Assembly (NCBI GenBank): GCA_045539475.1
Contig: JAZQFJ010000062.1
Span: 1-36,565, forward strand
DNA length: 36,565 nucleotides
Origin: SIG480 sp045539475
Lineage (GTDB): Bacteria; Bacillota; Clostridia; Oscillospirales; JAAYXM01
Direction: 5' to 3'
In this document: piece by piece, positions 1-8,850 of the stretch
Numbering within the stretch: position 1 is the first letter of the stretch
Layout: each line of letters begins with the position of its first letter
Program-made: the position numbers and the translations under genes
The notes under the pieces: model-generated
The model's input: the letters and a program-made list of their open reading frames with translations, nothing else
Databases searched by the model: none
Told to the model about the DNA's origin: nothing

Positions 1-834
1 CAGTGGGTTTCCTCCGAAATTGATAACGAGTTCAATGTAGAAGGTGGTCTCTCCATTGATCTCGGTGTTACATTGCTTGCAACTCAGTATACTTATGAAA
101 AAGATAACTACTACGATGGCGATCAGTACGATAAGGATGCTGAGTACTTGATTGAGCGTGATGTAACTTTGGAAGAAAATTCCACAGAATCCGTAAAAAT
201 CGAAGCGAATGAGAGTGTAGATTTTGATCTTAACAGCAATGTACTTAACAGCAACATAGTGAACAACGGTGCAATCAATATTGAGAATGGTACCATCAAC
301 GTTGATGCTGCAGGTCTTGAAAATTACGGCAAAGCAACTCTCACTAATGTAACGATGAATGCGGGCAGTACTAAAGACTATTCCAACATCTCTAACGCAG
401 GTTCTGAAACCACATATAATAACGTGAATATCGACTCTGCTGGTGGCGGTATCGGTGCTGTAGACGGAGCAAATGTTGTTTTCAACAGTGGTAGTATGGC
501 GGTAAACAGTGCAAGTACTTCTGGTCGATACCTCTTCTACGCCGTTGGGAATGGAACTGTAATTACAATCAATGGCGGCGAGTTCTCTTTCAGTAAAACA
601 CTCAATCAGAAACGTGCATATATCTATGCAGGAGAAGGTGCAACCGTTTATGTAACAGGTGGTAACTTTGGTCCTGCTTCTACTCGCAGTGGATATACAG
701 CAGGTATACTTGGAAATGGAACTGTTATCATCACCGGTGGAACTTTCGGTTTTGATCCATCCGCATGGGTTGCTGAAGGGTATGCAGCTACAGAATTAAA
801 TGGTACATGGACTGTTTCATCAGTTGCCAATTAA
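1..834 (+). CDS. Surface beta-helix-like protein, 3' part (5' truncated by window)
   Basis: The frame is open from base 1, so the N-terminus lies outside the window; 277 residues are visible. The sequence is rich in Asn, Gly, Thr and Val. It has short degenerate repeats of the type NGTVxITGGxF (last 100 residues) and INIENGTINV (around residues 90-100), which fits a secreted right-handed beta-helix or adhesin-like fold. The C-terminus (FDPSAWVAEGY, then GTWTV) resembles the end of SipW-dependent-type surface proteins of gut Clostridia; this is recalled family knowledge, not a search. No LPXTG-like sorting motif or C-terminal membrane segment is visible. Downstream lie a SipW-like protein and a class B sortase, so this is probably the main structural product of the locus. 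Function is inferred. Confidence 0.75.
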   Translation, partial: QWVSSEIDNEFNVEGGLSIDLGVTLLATQYTYEKDNYYDGDQYDKDAEYLIERDVTLEENSTESVKIEANESVDFDLNSNVLNSNIVNNGAINIENGTINVDAAGLENYGKATLTNVTMNAGSTKDYSNISNAGSETTYNNVNIDSAGGGIGAVDGANVVFNSGSMAVNSASTSGRYLFYAVGNGTVITINGGEFSFSKTLNQKRAYIYAGEGATVYVTGGNFGPASTRSGYTAGILGNGTVIITGGTFGFDPSAWVAEGYAATELNGTWTVSSVAN

Positions 835-872
835 TAACCTTACATTTGTAAATAAATAACCAATTCTGTCTT

Positions 873-949
873 TTGTCACCCACTCCTCTTTGTGGGGAGT
901 GGGCGACAATCAAAATACACAAAGTTTTATGTTTTGTGTATTTTGATTG
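873..949 (+). promoter_or_regulatory. Two tandem, mutually exclusive hairpins
   Basis: The first hairpin pairs 873-877 and 879-886 with 896-903 and 905-909 (13 pairs around one A/C mismatch). The second is a perfect 17-bp inverted repeat, 907-923 against 933-949, with a 9-nt loop. They share bases 907-909, so they compete at the base. Neither is followed by a T-run. They lie between the beta-helix gene and the start at 979, where they could attenuate downstream expression or stabilise the upstream mRNA. Confidence 0.7.
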
Positions 950-978
950 CCGGATTAATTACAAGGGGGTGTAAGCCG

Positions 979-1971
979 GTGAAAAGAATATATGAAAAAT
1001 ATATAAAAATTTCAGATGATAAAAAAATATCTGAAAATATTTTTAAATCAAGAATTATATTGTCAGTAATCACAATACTGTCCAGCGTTGCGGTAATGAT
1101 TTCAACTGCTTTTGCCTTTTTTAACAGCAACCTGACAAAAGACTTTACAATGCATGCAGCAGTATGGGATGTTGCTGTTGTAGAGACAATAAGTCAGGAA
1201 AGAACCTCATCGTCCTATATGTGTACTCGAACTCCGGAAGAGGGGGAAATGTATGAGTTCACTATTTCTCGGTGCGGTACAGCCACAGAAGGGTATTGTG
1301 AAATTATAATAACAAGCCCTGACGGAAAAACGGACAAATATTACACAAACGCATTTGCAGACGAAATAACAGTATCCATTCAGGCGGTGGCAGGATGTGA
1401 AATTCAATTTATCCCTAAATGGGGCATACCTGGTAATAATGCCTTTGCTGCGCTTTGCAACGAAAATATTTCCCATTCATTCACACAGCCGTCATCGGAA
1501 GAAACGCCTGCAGCGGATGGTGAAACAAGTGATTCTTCTCAGGAAGCAGATAGTGGAGAAACAGGGGCAGGAAGCGAACTTGGTACTTCAGGTGAAGCAT
1601 CATCAGGAGAAAATGAAACTTCTTCCGATAAAACTGAATCGTCAGATGATGAAAACGAATTCTCCGGCTCAGGTGAATCCTTAAACGAGAACACAGAAAA
1701 TTCCTCGGAGGAAACATCTTCTCCGGATTCGGATGAAAGCTCTTTATCAATGGGAAATAGTCAGACGGGCAGTTCTCCGTCAAATGACAGCTCAGCGCCG
1801 GACAGCAGTTCTCCGTCAAATGACAGCTCAGCACCGGATGGCAGCTCTCCGTCAAGCGACAGCCCGGCATCAGATAGCAGCTCCGCGTCAAATGATAGCC
1901 CATCTTCATCCGGCGGCGAGCCATCATCAAGCGGCGCGGCTTTAGGCGTATCGGATGGTGGGGGTGAGTAA
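979..1971 (+). CDS. Ser-rich surface protein with SipW-like hydrophobic N-terminus
   Basis: 330 residues if translation begins at GTG 979, which has an AAGGGGG ribosome site nine bases upstream. The frame extends further upstream to 892, but that would place the start inside the hairpins. A hydrophobic segment at about residues 25-47 ends in AFAFFNSNL, resembling the signal of SipW-dependent (TasA/CalY-like) proteins. A globular part follows to about residue 170. The last ~155 residues are low-complexity Ser/Glu/Asp/Pro, with repeats like NDSSAPDSSSPS, a wall-spanning stalk type of sequence. No sorting motif is visible. The stop codon abuts the sortase ATG, so the two are co-translated. It may be a minor or anchoring subunit processed with the neighbours; that role is inferred. 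Confidence 0.8.
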   Translation: MKRIYEKYIKISDDKKISENIFKSRIILSVITILSSVAVMISTAFAFFNSNLTKDFTMHAAVWDVAVVETISQERTSSSYMCTRTPEEGEMYEFTISRCGTATEGYCEIIITSPDGKTDKYYTNAFADEITVSIQAVAGCEIQFIPKWGIPGNNAFAALCNENISHSFTQPSSEETPAADGETSDSSQEADSGETGAGSELGTSGEASSGENETSSDKTESSDDENEFSGSGESLNENTENSSEETSSPDSDESSLSMGNSQTGSSPSNDSSAPDSSSPSNDSSAPDGSSPSSDSPASDSSSASNDSPSSSGGEPSSSGAALGVSDGGGE

Positions 1972-2721
1972 ATGCGCAAAAAGGTTATTTTAATTATTCG
2001 CTTGTTTGCGATAATATGCTGCCTTGTAATTATCGCATTTTCCTCGAAAGAGCTTCTTGAATATAACAAGGGCAAAGAAGAAACTCGCGACCTTCGCGTG
2101 CGTGTGGTCACAACTGTGGAAGCTATGCCAAGGGAAAATACCCCGCCGATAAGTGTCGATTTTGATGCGCTCACTGCTGAGAATAGTGATACTGTTGCGT
2201 GGCTTTACAGTGCAGGTACTCCGATAAATTACCCCATTGTTCAGAGGGACAATAACGATTATTACCTGCGCCGCGGCTTTAACGGAAAATATAATTATTA
2301 CGGTACGCTCTTTGCCGATTACCGTACAAGTGGTGATTTTTCGGGAAAGAATACGCTGGTTTACGGTCACAATATGAAAAATGCTGAAATGTTCGGCTCG
2401 CTCATAAAATATAAAGAACAGGAATATTTTGATGCGCACCCAAATATGTGGTTACTTACACCATCTGGAAGCTATGTGGTAAAGCTTTTTGCGGGAATAG
2501 AGGTGCCGGGCACATCGGGGATTTTTGATGCGATCATCAATCCGGAGCAAGCGGAAATAGTAATCCAGGATGCTATTTTGAACTCTACGTTCAAATCGGA
2601 CTATATATATTCCGAAAACGACAGATTTATAACGCTCTCAACGTGTTCGTATGACTACGCCGACGCACGGTACATAATAATTGGCAAGCTGGAAAATTTG
2701 TTAACGCCATCTTTTTCATAA
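1972..2721 (+). CDS. Class B sortase
   Basis: 249 residues. An N-terminal membrane anchor (about residues 5-24) is followed by a sortase fold. The catalytic triad is visible: His133 in VYGHNM, Cys225 in TLSTC, and Arg233 in DARY. The TLSTCSYDYADAR context and overall length match class B sortases, which cleave a sorting signal and join surface proteins to peptidoglycan or to each other on the outer face of the membrane. ATG 1972 directly follows the stop of the Ser-rich protein, with GGGGGTGAG as ribosome site. The substrates are probably encoded in this operon upstream of the window, because neither visible neighbour has an obvious sorting motif. Confidence 0.93.
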   Translation: MRKKVILIIRLFAIICCLVIIAFSSKELLEYNKGKEETRDLRVRVVTTVEAMPRENTPPISVDFDALTAENSDTVAWLYSAGTPINYPIVQRDNNDYYLRRGFNGKYNYYGTLFADYRTSGDFSGKNTLVYGHNMKNAEMFGSLIKYKEQEYFDAHPNMWLLTPSGSYVVKLFAGIEVPGTSGIFDAIINPEQAEIVIQDAILNSTFKSDYIYSENDRFITLSTCSYDYADARYIIIGKLENLLTPSFS

Positions 2722-2754
2722 TAAGGTCTGTGTTGTGTCAATAACAGGAAAAAC

Positions 2755-2787
2755 AAGGAGACGGATATGGGGGTCCGCCTCCTTTTG
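2755..2787. terminator. Bidirectional terminator between sortase and PAP2 genes
   Basis: The 11-bp arms 2755-2765 and 2774-2784 pair with one mismatch. T-runs lie on the right on the plus strand and on the left (CTTGTTTTT) on the minus strand. It serves both converging operons. Confidence 0.8.
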
Positions 2788-2798
2788 TATACACATTG

Positions 2799-3470
2799 TC
2801 AACCGTATATTTTTGCCTTCCAGAAGTCGCGGTACACTATAACTTCCGCAATAAGGCACATTGCCGCGGCGGCAAACGCATCAAGAACGGAGTGCTGCTT
2901 TATAAATGCAGTTGAAAGGCAAACGAGAATTACAAAAATAACCACAAAGCTTTTCCACAAAACGCTTGCGCCTTTTTCTTTAAGCCATACAGACGCAATG
3001 GCGATTGAATATCCAACGTGGAGTGATGGGAAAACATTGGTGTTCGTATCGGCGGCATAGAGAACGCCGACAAGGCGGGAGAATATATTGTCGCGAGGGA
3101 ATACGTCGGGGCGCAGAAGCTGTATGCTCGGATAGAGAATGTATATTATCATAGCAACAATCTGCGTGAAGATTATGTATTTCTGAAGTCGTGTAAAGCT
3201 TTCAACATTATAGAAAAGAAAATACAGAAGTGAGCCGAAAACGAGAAAATACCACCCGACATACGGAATAACAAAATATTCACAGAACGGAATCATATCA
3301 TCAAGTTGAGAGTGTATAACATGGCAGCTTTCAACGGGGATAAGGCGTTCTGTGAGAAAATACATAACAAAATATACAACCCACCCGATAAGCAATTTAA
3401 GGTGCGAAAACTCGGGTGTGTTTATTTTTGAAAGGCGAAAATTTCTGTAATCAACGGCTGGTTTCTTCAT
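2799..3470 (-). CDS. PAP2-family membrane phosphatase/phosphotransferase
   Basis: 223 residues with about six hydrophobic segments. PAP2 (phosphatidic acid phosphatase type 2) motifs are visible: PSLH at 148-151 and STAFIKQHSVLD ending at His193/Asp197. The N-terminal RP motif is less clear. Members dephosphorylate lipid phosphates or transfer phospho-head groups at the membrane; the spacing resembles the AUR1/inositol-phosphoceramide-synthase-like branch, but this is not certain. The start overlaps the end of the acyltransferase-like gene by 20 bases, so the two form a leftward lipid-modification operon. A GGAGG site lies about ten bases before ATG. Confidence 0.85.
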   Translation of the reverse strand: MKKPAVDYRNFRLSKINTPEFSHLKLLIGWVVYFVMYFLTERLIPVESCHVIHSQLDDMIPFCEYFVIPYVGWYFLVFGSLLYFLFYNVESFTRLQKYIIFTQIVAMIIYILYPSIQLLRPDVFPRDNIFSRLVGVLYAADTNTNVFPSLHVGYSIAIASVWLKEKGASVLWKSFVVIFVILVCLSTAFIKQHSVLDAFAAAAMCLIAEVIVYRDFWKAKIYG

Positions 3471-4233
3471 TGCAGGGGGCCTCCGGTGGTTTGTTCATGG
3501 GATAAAGTTTTTTCGGGATGTTCCGATACGGCACAACGGTGTGCGGTGGAAGATTCACGGCAATATCCGTTATCGCATCGGCAAGGTGACGACAAAGCCT
3601 TTTGCGCTCATCGGCGATGTCATTATTTGCATCAAAATGCATAGGCTTTCCAAGATGAACGCTTTTGAGTTTTGGCGCAACGTACATAGGAATAAATGAA
3701 ACCTCTTTGCCTGTTCTCTTATGGTAAAGACGCGCAACATCGATAAAGTTTTCCTGAAATTCGTATACGATGTTGTTATATTTTACGTCATGCTCCGGAA
3801 AAATGACAATGCTTTCTCCGTTTTTAAGACACGCCACGGTTTCTTTGAACGTGGAAAGAATTCGCGCGTCACGGTGAACTGCGATTGTGTGTGCGTTGTT
3901 AAAGATAAGAACGGAAAGCGGAGCGATTATATATGACAGGAGTCTGAAAAACGGATGAAGATACCGCGGCTTCTGTGACCAGAAATCCGAGAATGCGTAT
4001 TCAGGAACCTCGGAAAGGCTCATCATTTGTCCTGCGCACCATATCCTGCGCGGAAAGGGGAGATACAGCTCGCTGACGATGGGCCCGTGAAGCTGGGTGT
4101 GGTTGCCGACTATTATCACCGGTTCATCCGGCAGATTTTCAATTCCCGAGACGGTTGTTTTGGGATATATCACTTTCACAAGCCATCTGACCGCACGGTA
4201 AAGTTGCGGGCAGGGCTTTTTCTTACTTTGCAT
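3451..4233 (-). CDS. PlsC-like lysophospholipid acyltransferase with degenerate motifs
   Basis: 260 residues. The order VIIVGNHTQLHGP (residues 39-51), a basic central block, and IVIFPEHD (residues 142-149) matches the glycerol-phosphate acyltransferase (PlsC) fold. Both hallmark motifs are altered: motif I, normally NHxxxxD, has Gly50 in place of Asp, and motif III FPEGTRS reads FPEHDVK. It may use a different acyl acceptor or be a diverged family member. An AGGAGA site lies nine bases before ATG. Its product presumably acts at the inner face of the membrane, with the co-translated PAP2-like protein processing the same lipid (inference). Confidence 0.8.
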   Translation of the reverse strand: MQSKKKPCPQLYRAVRWLVKVIYPKTTVSGIENLPDEPVIIVGNHTQLHGPIVSELYLPFPRRIWCAGQMMSLSEVPEYAFSDFWSQKPRYLHPFFRLLSYIIAPLSVLIFNNAHTIAVHRDARILSTFKETVACLKNGESIVIFPEHDVKYNNIVYEFQENFIDVARLYHKRTGKEVSFIPMYVAPKLKSVHLGKPMHFDANNDIADERKRLCRHLADAITDIAVNLPPHTVVPYRNIPKKLYPMNKPPEAPCNEETSR

Positions 4234-4266
4234 ACAAATTATCTCCTGTGTAAAAAATCAATATAT

Positions 4267-4295
4267 ATGATACCACAAAAAAACAAAAAACGCAA
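4267..4295 (-). promoter_or_regulatory. Promoter of the acyltransferase/PAP2 operon
   Basis: Reading leftward, TTGCGT (4290-4295), 17 bases, then TATCAT (4267-4272), 33 bases before the start codon. The match is moderate. Confidence 0.45.
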
Positions 4296-4338
4296 ATGTC
4301 CGACAGCATATTTTTTTGCCTGAAAAACAGATTATTGT

Positions 4339-4368
4339 TTGACATTACGGTGTGTATGGGTGTATAAT
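4339..4368 (+). promoter_or_regulatory. alaS promoter
   Basis: TTGACA at 4339-4344 and TATAAT at 4363-4368, both perfect, with an 18-base spacer. Only about 55 bases remain before the alaS start, so there is no room for a T-box leader. Confidence 0.8.
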
Positions 4369-4423
4369 GGTATTTGTATAATAATGTATAAAAACATATT
4401 TCATATATCGGAGGTTAAAGACA

Positions 4424-7057
4424 ATGAAGTACATGGGATTAAATGAACTTCGCGAGAAGTATCTCTCGTTTTTTGAGAGCAAGGGGCATCTTCGCCTTAA
4501 GAGCTTCCCGCTGCTCCCGCAGGGTGATAATTCGCTGCTGCTTATAAATTCGGGTATGGCACCGATGAAGCCGTTCTTTTCGGGCGAGGCGACTCCGCCG
4601 CGCACTCGTGTAACAACGTGCCAGAAGTGCATCCGTACACCGGATATCGAGCGCGTTGGAAAAACCTCGCGTCACGGTACGTTCTTTGAAATGCTCGGAA
4701 ACTTCTCTTTCGGCGATTATTTCAAGGCAGACGCAACAAAGTGGGCGTGGGAGTTTGTTACGGAGGTTCTCGAAATTCCGAAGGACAAGCTCTATGTTTC
4801 TGTATATCTTGATGACGATGAAACCTACAATATGTGGGTAAATGAGCATGGCGTTGACCCGTCTCATATGGTTCGCCTCGGTAAGGAAGACAACTTCTGG
4901 GAAATCGGCGCAGGTCCGTGCGGTCCGTGCTCGGAAATCTATTTTGACCGCGGTCCGGAAAACGGATGCGGTTCGCCTGACTGTAAGGTAGGCTGTGATT
5001 GCGACCGCTACGTTGAGTTCTGGAACCTCGTTTTCACTCAGTTCAATAACGACGGCAACAACAACTACACAGAGCTTAAGCAGAAGAATATCGACACCGG
5101 TATGGGGCTTGAGCGTCTCGCCTGCATTATGCAGGGCGTTCCGTCACTCTTTGATGTTGACACCGTGAGAAACGTTACTGCGCATATCTCCCGCATTGCA
5201 AATGCACACTATGGCGAAAATGATAAGACGGACGTATCATTGCGTATCATCACTGACCATATCCGTTCTACTACAATGATGGTATGTGACGGCGTTATGC
5301 CGTCTAACGAAGGCCGCGGCTATGTTCTCCGCCGTCTTCTCCGCCGCGCGGCACGTCATGGACGTCTCCTCGGTATCAAGGGAACCTTCCTCCACGATGT
5401 GTGTGATACCGTTATCCATGAGAGCTGTGGCGCATATCCGGAGCTTTCCGAGAAGGCAGAGTATATCAAAAAGGTTATCACGATGGAAGAAGAGAGCTTT
5501 AACCGCACGATTGATGCCGGTCTCTCTATCCTTGAAGATATGATTGCAAAGCTTGAAAAGGACGGCGGTAAGGTTCTTTCCGGCGACGATGCATTCAAGC
5601 TTGCAGATACATTCGGTTTCCCGATTGACCTCACGGAAGAAATCCTTGAGGAAAAGGGAATGAGCGTTGACCGCGAGCGCTTTGATGCTTGCCTTAACGA
5701 GCAGAGAGAGCGCGCACGTGCCGCTCAGGCAGCACTCGGCGACTTCGCATGGGAAAAGCTTGACCTCGGGCTTGATAAGAGTGTTAAGACCGAATTTGTA
5801 GGCTACAGCTCGCTTTCCGGTGAGGGCAAGGTTCTTGCTCTTGTTTCCGGCGGTGCAGTTGTTGAAGCTGCAAACGCAGGCGACGCGGTAGAGCTCGTTC
5901 TTGACAGCACACCGTTTTATGCAGAAAGCGGCGGTCAGCTTGCAGATGAGGGTACAATAAAGACAGAAACCGGCACAGTTAAAATAAACAACGTAAAGAA
6001 AACAAAGGATGGCAAGTTCCTCCACATCGGAGAGGTGACGGAAGGCAGCATTGCAAAGGGCGATACAGTTAAGTCCGAGGTTTGCGCACTTCGCCGTGCG
6101 GCAACCGAGCGTGCTCACTCTGCAACACATCTTCTCCAGAAAGCACTTCGCAACGCTCTCGGCACCCATGTCGAGCAGGCAGGCTCTCTTGTCGGACCCG
6201 ATAGCGTCCGCTTTGACTTTACTCATTTCTCACCGATGACTGCAGAAGAGATTGCCAAGGTTGAGGCTGAAGTAAACGCAAATATCCTTGCAGGACTTGA
6301 GGTTCTTGTCCGTGAAATGCCGATTGAAGAGGCAAAGAAGCTCGGTGCGATGGCTCTCTTCGGCGAAAAGTATGGCGATACCGTCCGTGTTGTAACGATG
6401 GGCGATTATTCTCTTGAGCTTTGCGGTGGTACGCACCTTGATAACACTGCAAAGGCAGGTCTCTTTAAGATAACAAGCGAGTCAAGCGTCGCTGCAGGTG
6501 TACGCCGCATTGAGGCTATTACCGGTATGGGCGTGCTTGCAAAGGTATCGGAGCTTGAAGGAACAATAACTTCTGTTGCAGAGGCACTTAAGTCTGCACC
6601 GAAGGAAGTTGTAATCAAGGCAGGTAATGCAACAGAGGAAATCAAGGCTCTCAAGAACGAGCTTTCGTCGATGAAGTCTAAGATGGCTCGCCTTGATGCG
6701 GCAGAGTTTATTGCAGATGCAGAGGATATAAACGGAATTAAGTTCGTTGCAAAGGTCGTGAAGAATGCTGACGGAAACGGACTTCGTGCAATCTGCGATG
6801 AGATGCGTGATCTTGATGCATCTGTTGCGGCTGTTCTTGCAAGCGTAAACGGTGAGAAGATTGTATTCACCGCAACCTGCGGTAAGGATGTAGTTGCACG
6901 CGGCTTAAAAGCGGGCGACGTAGTTCGCGAAGCTGCAAAAACTGCAGGCGGCAACGGCGGCGGTAAGCCTGATTTTGCTATGGCAGGCGGTAATGATGTT
7001 TCAAAGCTCGATGCAGCGCTCTTGGCAGCACGCGAAGTTGTGTCTGCAAAGGCATAG
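4424..7057 (+). CDS. alaS: Alanine-tRNA ligase
   Basis: 877 residues, the usual full length. The enzyme charges tRNA-Ala in the cytoplasm. The N-terminal class II catalytic domain is clear (NSGMAPMKPFF; KTSRHGTFFEMLGNFSFGDYF; DTGMGLERL). The editing domain carries the metal-binding HSATH (His565, His569) and CGGTH (Cys667, His671). A C-terminal DHHA1-type domain ends with GGNGGGKPDFAMAGG. ATG 4424 follows GGAGG at a normal distance. The HIT gene starts 12 bases after the stop and is probably co-transcribed. Codon use is typical of the chromosome and GC-richer than the inserted element. Confidence 0.98.
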   Translation: MKYMGLNELREKYLSFFESKGHLRLKSFPLLPQGDNSLLLINSGMAPMKPFFSGEATPPRTRVTTCQKCIRTPDIERVGKTSRHGTFFEMLGNFSFGDYFKADATKWAWEFVTEVLEIPKDKLYVSVYLDDDETYNMWVNEHGVDPSHMVRLGKEDNFWEIGAGPCGPCSEIYFDRGPENGCGSPDCKVGCDCDRYVEFWNLVFTQFNNDGNNNYTELKQKNIDTGMGLERLACIMQGVPSLFDVDTVRNVTAHISRIANAHYGENDKTDVSLRIITDHIRSTTMMVCDGVMPSNEGRGYVLRRLLRRAARHGRLLGIKGTFLHDVCDTVIHESCGAYPELSEKAEYIKKVITMEEESFNRTIDAGLSILEDMIAKLEKDGGKVLSGDDAFKLADTFGFPIDLTEEILEEKGMSVDRERFDACLNEQRERARAAQAALGDFAWEKLDLGLDKSVKTEFVGYSSLSGEGKVLALVSGGAVVEAANAGDAVELVLDSTPFYAESGGQLADEGTIKTETGTVKINNVKKTKDGKFLHIGEVTEGSIAKGDTVKSEVCALRRAATERAHSATHLLQKALRNALGTHVEQAGSLVGPDSVRFDFTHFSPMTAEEIAKVEAEVNANILAGLEVLVREMPIEEAKKLGAMALFGEKYGDTVRVVTMGDYSLELCGGTHLDNTAKAGLFKITSESSVAAGVRRIEAITGMGVLAKVSELEGTITSVAEALKSAPKEVVIKAGNATEEIKALKNELSSMKSKMARLDAAEFIADAEDINGIKFVAKVVKNADGNGLRAICDEMRDLDASVAAVLASVNGEKIVFTATCGKDVVARGLKAGDVVREAAKTAGGNGGGKPDFAMAGGNDVSKLDAALLAAREVVSAKA

Positions 7058-7069
7058 GAGGAAGAGAAA

Positions 7070-7411
7070 ATGTCCGATTGCTTGTTTTGTAAAATAATTG
7101 CAGGGGATATCCCTTCGACAAAGGTATACGAAGATGAAAGCGTTCTTGCGTTCCGTGACATTGCACCGCAGGCACCGACTCATATTCTCGTTATCCCGAA
7201 GGAACATATTGCCTCCGTTGCAGAGATAAACGAAAATAATTCCGCTGTTGTTTCCCATATCTTTGAGGTAATCGCAAAGATAGCGAAGGATGAAAAGCTG
7301 GATGGCGGCTACCGCGTTGTTTCAAACTGCGGTGACGATGCAGGGCAGACTGTGCATCATCTCCATTTCCATATCCTCGGCGGGAAGAAGCTAAATGTAG
7401 AAATGGCGTAA
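7070..7411 (+). CDS. HIT-family (histidine triad) nucleotide hydrolase
   Basis: 113 residues, typical of the Hint branch. The HIT signature HHLHFH is at 96-101, giving the triad His97, His99 and His101; the N-terminal CLFCKII supplies the usual zinc-ligand cysteines. Hint proteins hydrolyse nucleoside phosphoramidates and aminoacyl-adenylates, which makes the position just behind alaS suggestive: it could clean up alanyl-AMP side products (inference). AGGAGG lies about ten bases before ATG. Confidence 0.95.
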   Translation: MSDCLFCKIIAGDIPSTKVYEDESVLAFRDIAPQAPTHILVIPKEHIASVAEINENNSAVVSHIFEVIAKIAKDEKLDGGYRVVSNCGDDAGQTVHHLHFHILGGKKLNVEMA

Positions 7412-7421
7412 AAGTAAATGG

Positions 7422-7457
7422 GGCTATGACAAAATGTGTTTTTTGCCATAGCCTTTA
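7422..7457 (+). terminator. Terminator after alaS-HIT
   Basis: GGCTATG (7422-7428) pairs with CATAGCC (7447-7453), and the stem extends inward through A-rich/T-rich arms. The T-tract (TTTATT) is short, so some read-through into sstT, which has no clear promoter of its own, is plausible. Confidence 0.65.
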
Positions 7458-7495
7458 TTGCAATATAAGAAAACTGTAAAAACGGAGGAAAATGT

Positions 7496-8719
7496 ATGAA
7501 AAATGTATTTAAACTATACACGCAATCACCGCTTATATTAAGGATAGCGATAGGGCTCGTTATCGGTGCAGTGCTCGGCCTTTGGGTGCCGGGGGCATCG
7601 TTTGTTGGAATTTTCGGCGAGGTTTTTGTCGGAGCGCTTAAAGCTATTGCGCCGATACTCGTTTTTGTTCTCGTAATTTCATCTCTTGCAAGCGCCGGAA
7701 AGGGAATAGGCAAGCGCTTTGGAACCGTAATTATGTTTTATATGATAAGTACGCTTCTTGCGGCAATGCTTGCGGTTGTTGCAAGCTATCTTTTCCCGGT
7801 TACCGTTCCGCTTACGGACGCCGCAACGCAAAGCGCACCGGCAGGACTTGGTGAAGTTTTCCGCACGCTTCTCGGGAATATGGTTATGAACCCGGTCACC
7901 GCGCTTTCTCAGGGTAACTATATCGGTATTCTCACATGGGCGGTTATCTTGGGGCTTGCATTGCGTATGGGCGCTGGAGAAAAAACAAAGGAAATTCTTG
8001 CTGATATTTCAAATGCTGTTTCAAAAACGGTTGCATGGGTTATCCAGCTTGCACCGTTTGGTATTATGGGACTTGTTTTTTCTTCTGTTAACGAATATGG
8101 CCTTGATATATTCACCCAGTACGGAAAGCTCCTTTTGGTGCTTGTGGGATGTATGCTTGCAATGGCATTTGTCGTGTCTCCCGCGATTGTGGGAATTGCA
8201 CTTCGCCGCAATCCGTATCCGCTTGTGCTGCGTTGCTTGCGTGAGTCCGGTATAACCGCGTTTTTCACAAGAAGCTCTGCGGCAAACATTCCGGTTAATA
8301 TGGCGCTTTGCGAAAAGCTCGGTCTTGACCGCGAGTATTATTCCGTATCTATTCCGCTTGGCGCAACAATAAATATGGACGGTGCGGCTATAACCATAAC
8401 CGTAATGTCCCTTGCGGCGGCATTTTCGCAGGGAATAGAGGTGAACATTCTCATTGCGATTATCTTAAGCTTCGTTGCAACGCTCGGTGCGTGCGGCGCC
8501 TCCGGTGTTGCGGGCGGGTCACTGCTGCTCATTCCGATGGCGTGCTCGCTCCTTGGCGTAGGGCAGGATGTTGCAATGCAGATGGTCGGCGTAGGTTTTA
8601 TCATCGGCGTTGTACAGGACTCTCTTGAAACTGCGCTCAATTCCTCGAGTGACGTGCTGTTCTGCGCTACGGCAGAATATCTCGAATGGAAAAATCAAGG
8701 CAAAGAAATAAAGTTTTAG
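7496..8719 (+). CDS. sstT: Na+/serine-threonine symporter SstT
   Basis: 407 residues, with the hydrophobic pattern of the dicarboxylate/amino acid:cation symporter (DAACS) family. Diagnostic stretches are FTRSSAANIPVNM (re-entrant Ser-rich loop) and GATINMDGAA (sodium/substrate site), followed by a small-residue-rich stretch (ACGASGVAGGS). These and the length match SstT rather than glutamate carriers. It imports serine and threonine across the cell membrane. GGAGG stands six bases before ATG 7496. The gene is followed by its own hairpin terminator and is otherwise stand-alone. Confidence 0.95.
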   Translation: MKNVFKLYTQSPLILRIAIGLVIGAVLGLWVPGASFVGIFGEVFVGALKAIAPILVFVLVISSLASAGKGIGKRFGTVIMFYMISTLLAAMLAVVASYLFPVTVPLTDAATQSAPAGLGEVFRTLLGNMVMNPVTALSQGNYIGILTWAVILGLALRMGAGEKTKEILADISNAVSKTVAWVIQLAPFGIMGLVFSSVNEYGLDIFTQYGKLLLVLVGCMLAMAFVVSPAIVGIALRRNPYPLVLRCLRESGITAFFTRSSAANIPVNMALCEKLGLDREYYSVSIPLGATINMDGAAITITVMSLAAAFSQGIEVNILIAIILSFVATLGACGASGVAGGSLLLIPMACSLLGVGQDVAMQMVGVGFIIGVVQDSLETALNSSSDVLFCATAEYLEWKNQGKEIKF

Positions 8720-8735
8720 AAAGAAAATATAAGAA

Positions 8736-8765
8736 GGGGCTGTTTAGCGACAGCTCCCTCATTTA
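8736..8765 (+). terminator. Terminator after sstT
   Basis: GGGGCTGT (8736-8743) pairs with ACAGCTCC (8750-8757) with one G-T pair, followed by a T-rich stretch (CTCATTTATT). Confidence 0.65.
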
Positions 8766-8780
8766 TTCTGTACGTATTTG

Positions 8781-8809
8781 TTGCTTTTATAGTTTGCCTG
8801 TGTTATACT
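8781..8809 (+). promoter_or_regulatory. Promoter of the DUF4838 gene
   Basis: TTGCTT (8781-8786), 17 bases, TATACT (8804-8809). It lies between the sstT terminator and the gene. Confidence 0.55.
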
Positions 8810-8850
8810 GATAATAAATAATCCACGATTCAAAAGGTAAGGTGTTTATC

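Noticed and set aside
4345..4423. T-box leader before alaS
   Set aside because: The promoter is only about 55 bases from the start codon, too short for a T-box, and no T-box core is seen.
5237..6226. Long minus-strand open frame (329 codons) inside alaS
   Set aside because: It lies wholly antisense to an unmistakable alaS gene, has no ribosome site, and its composition is that of a shadow frame.
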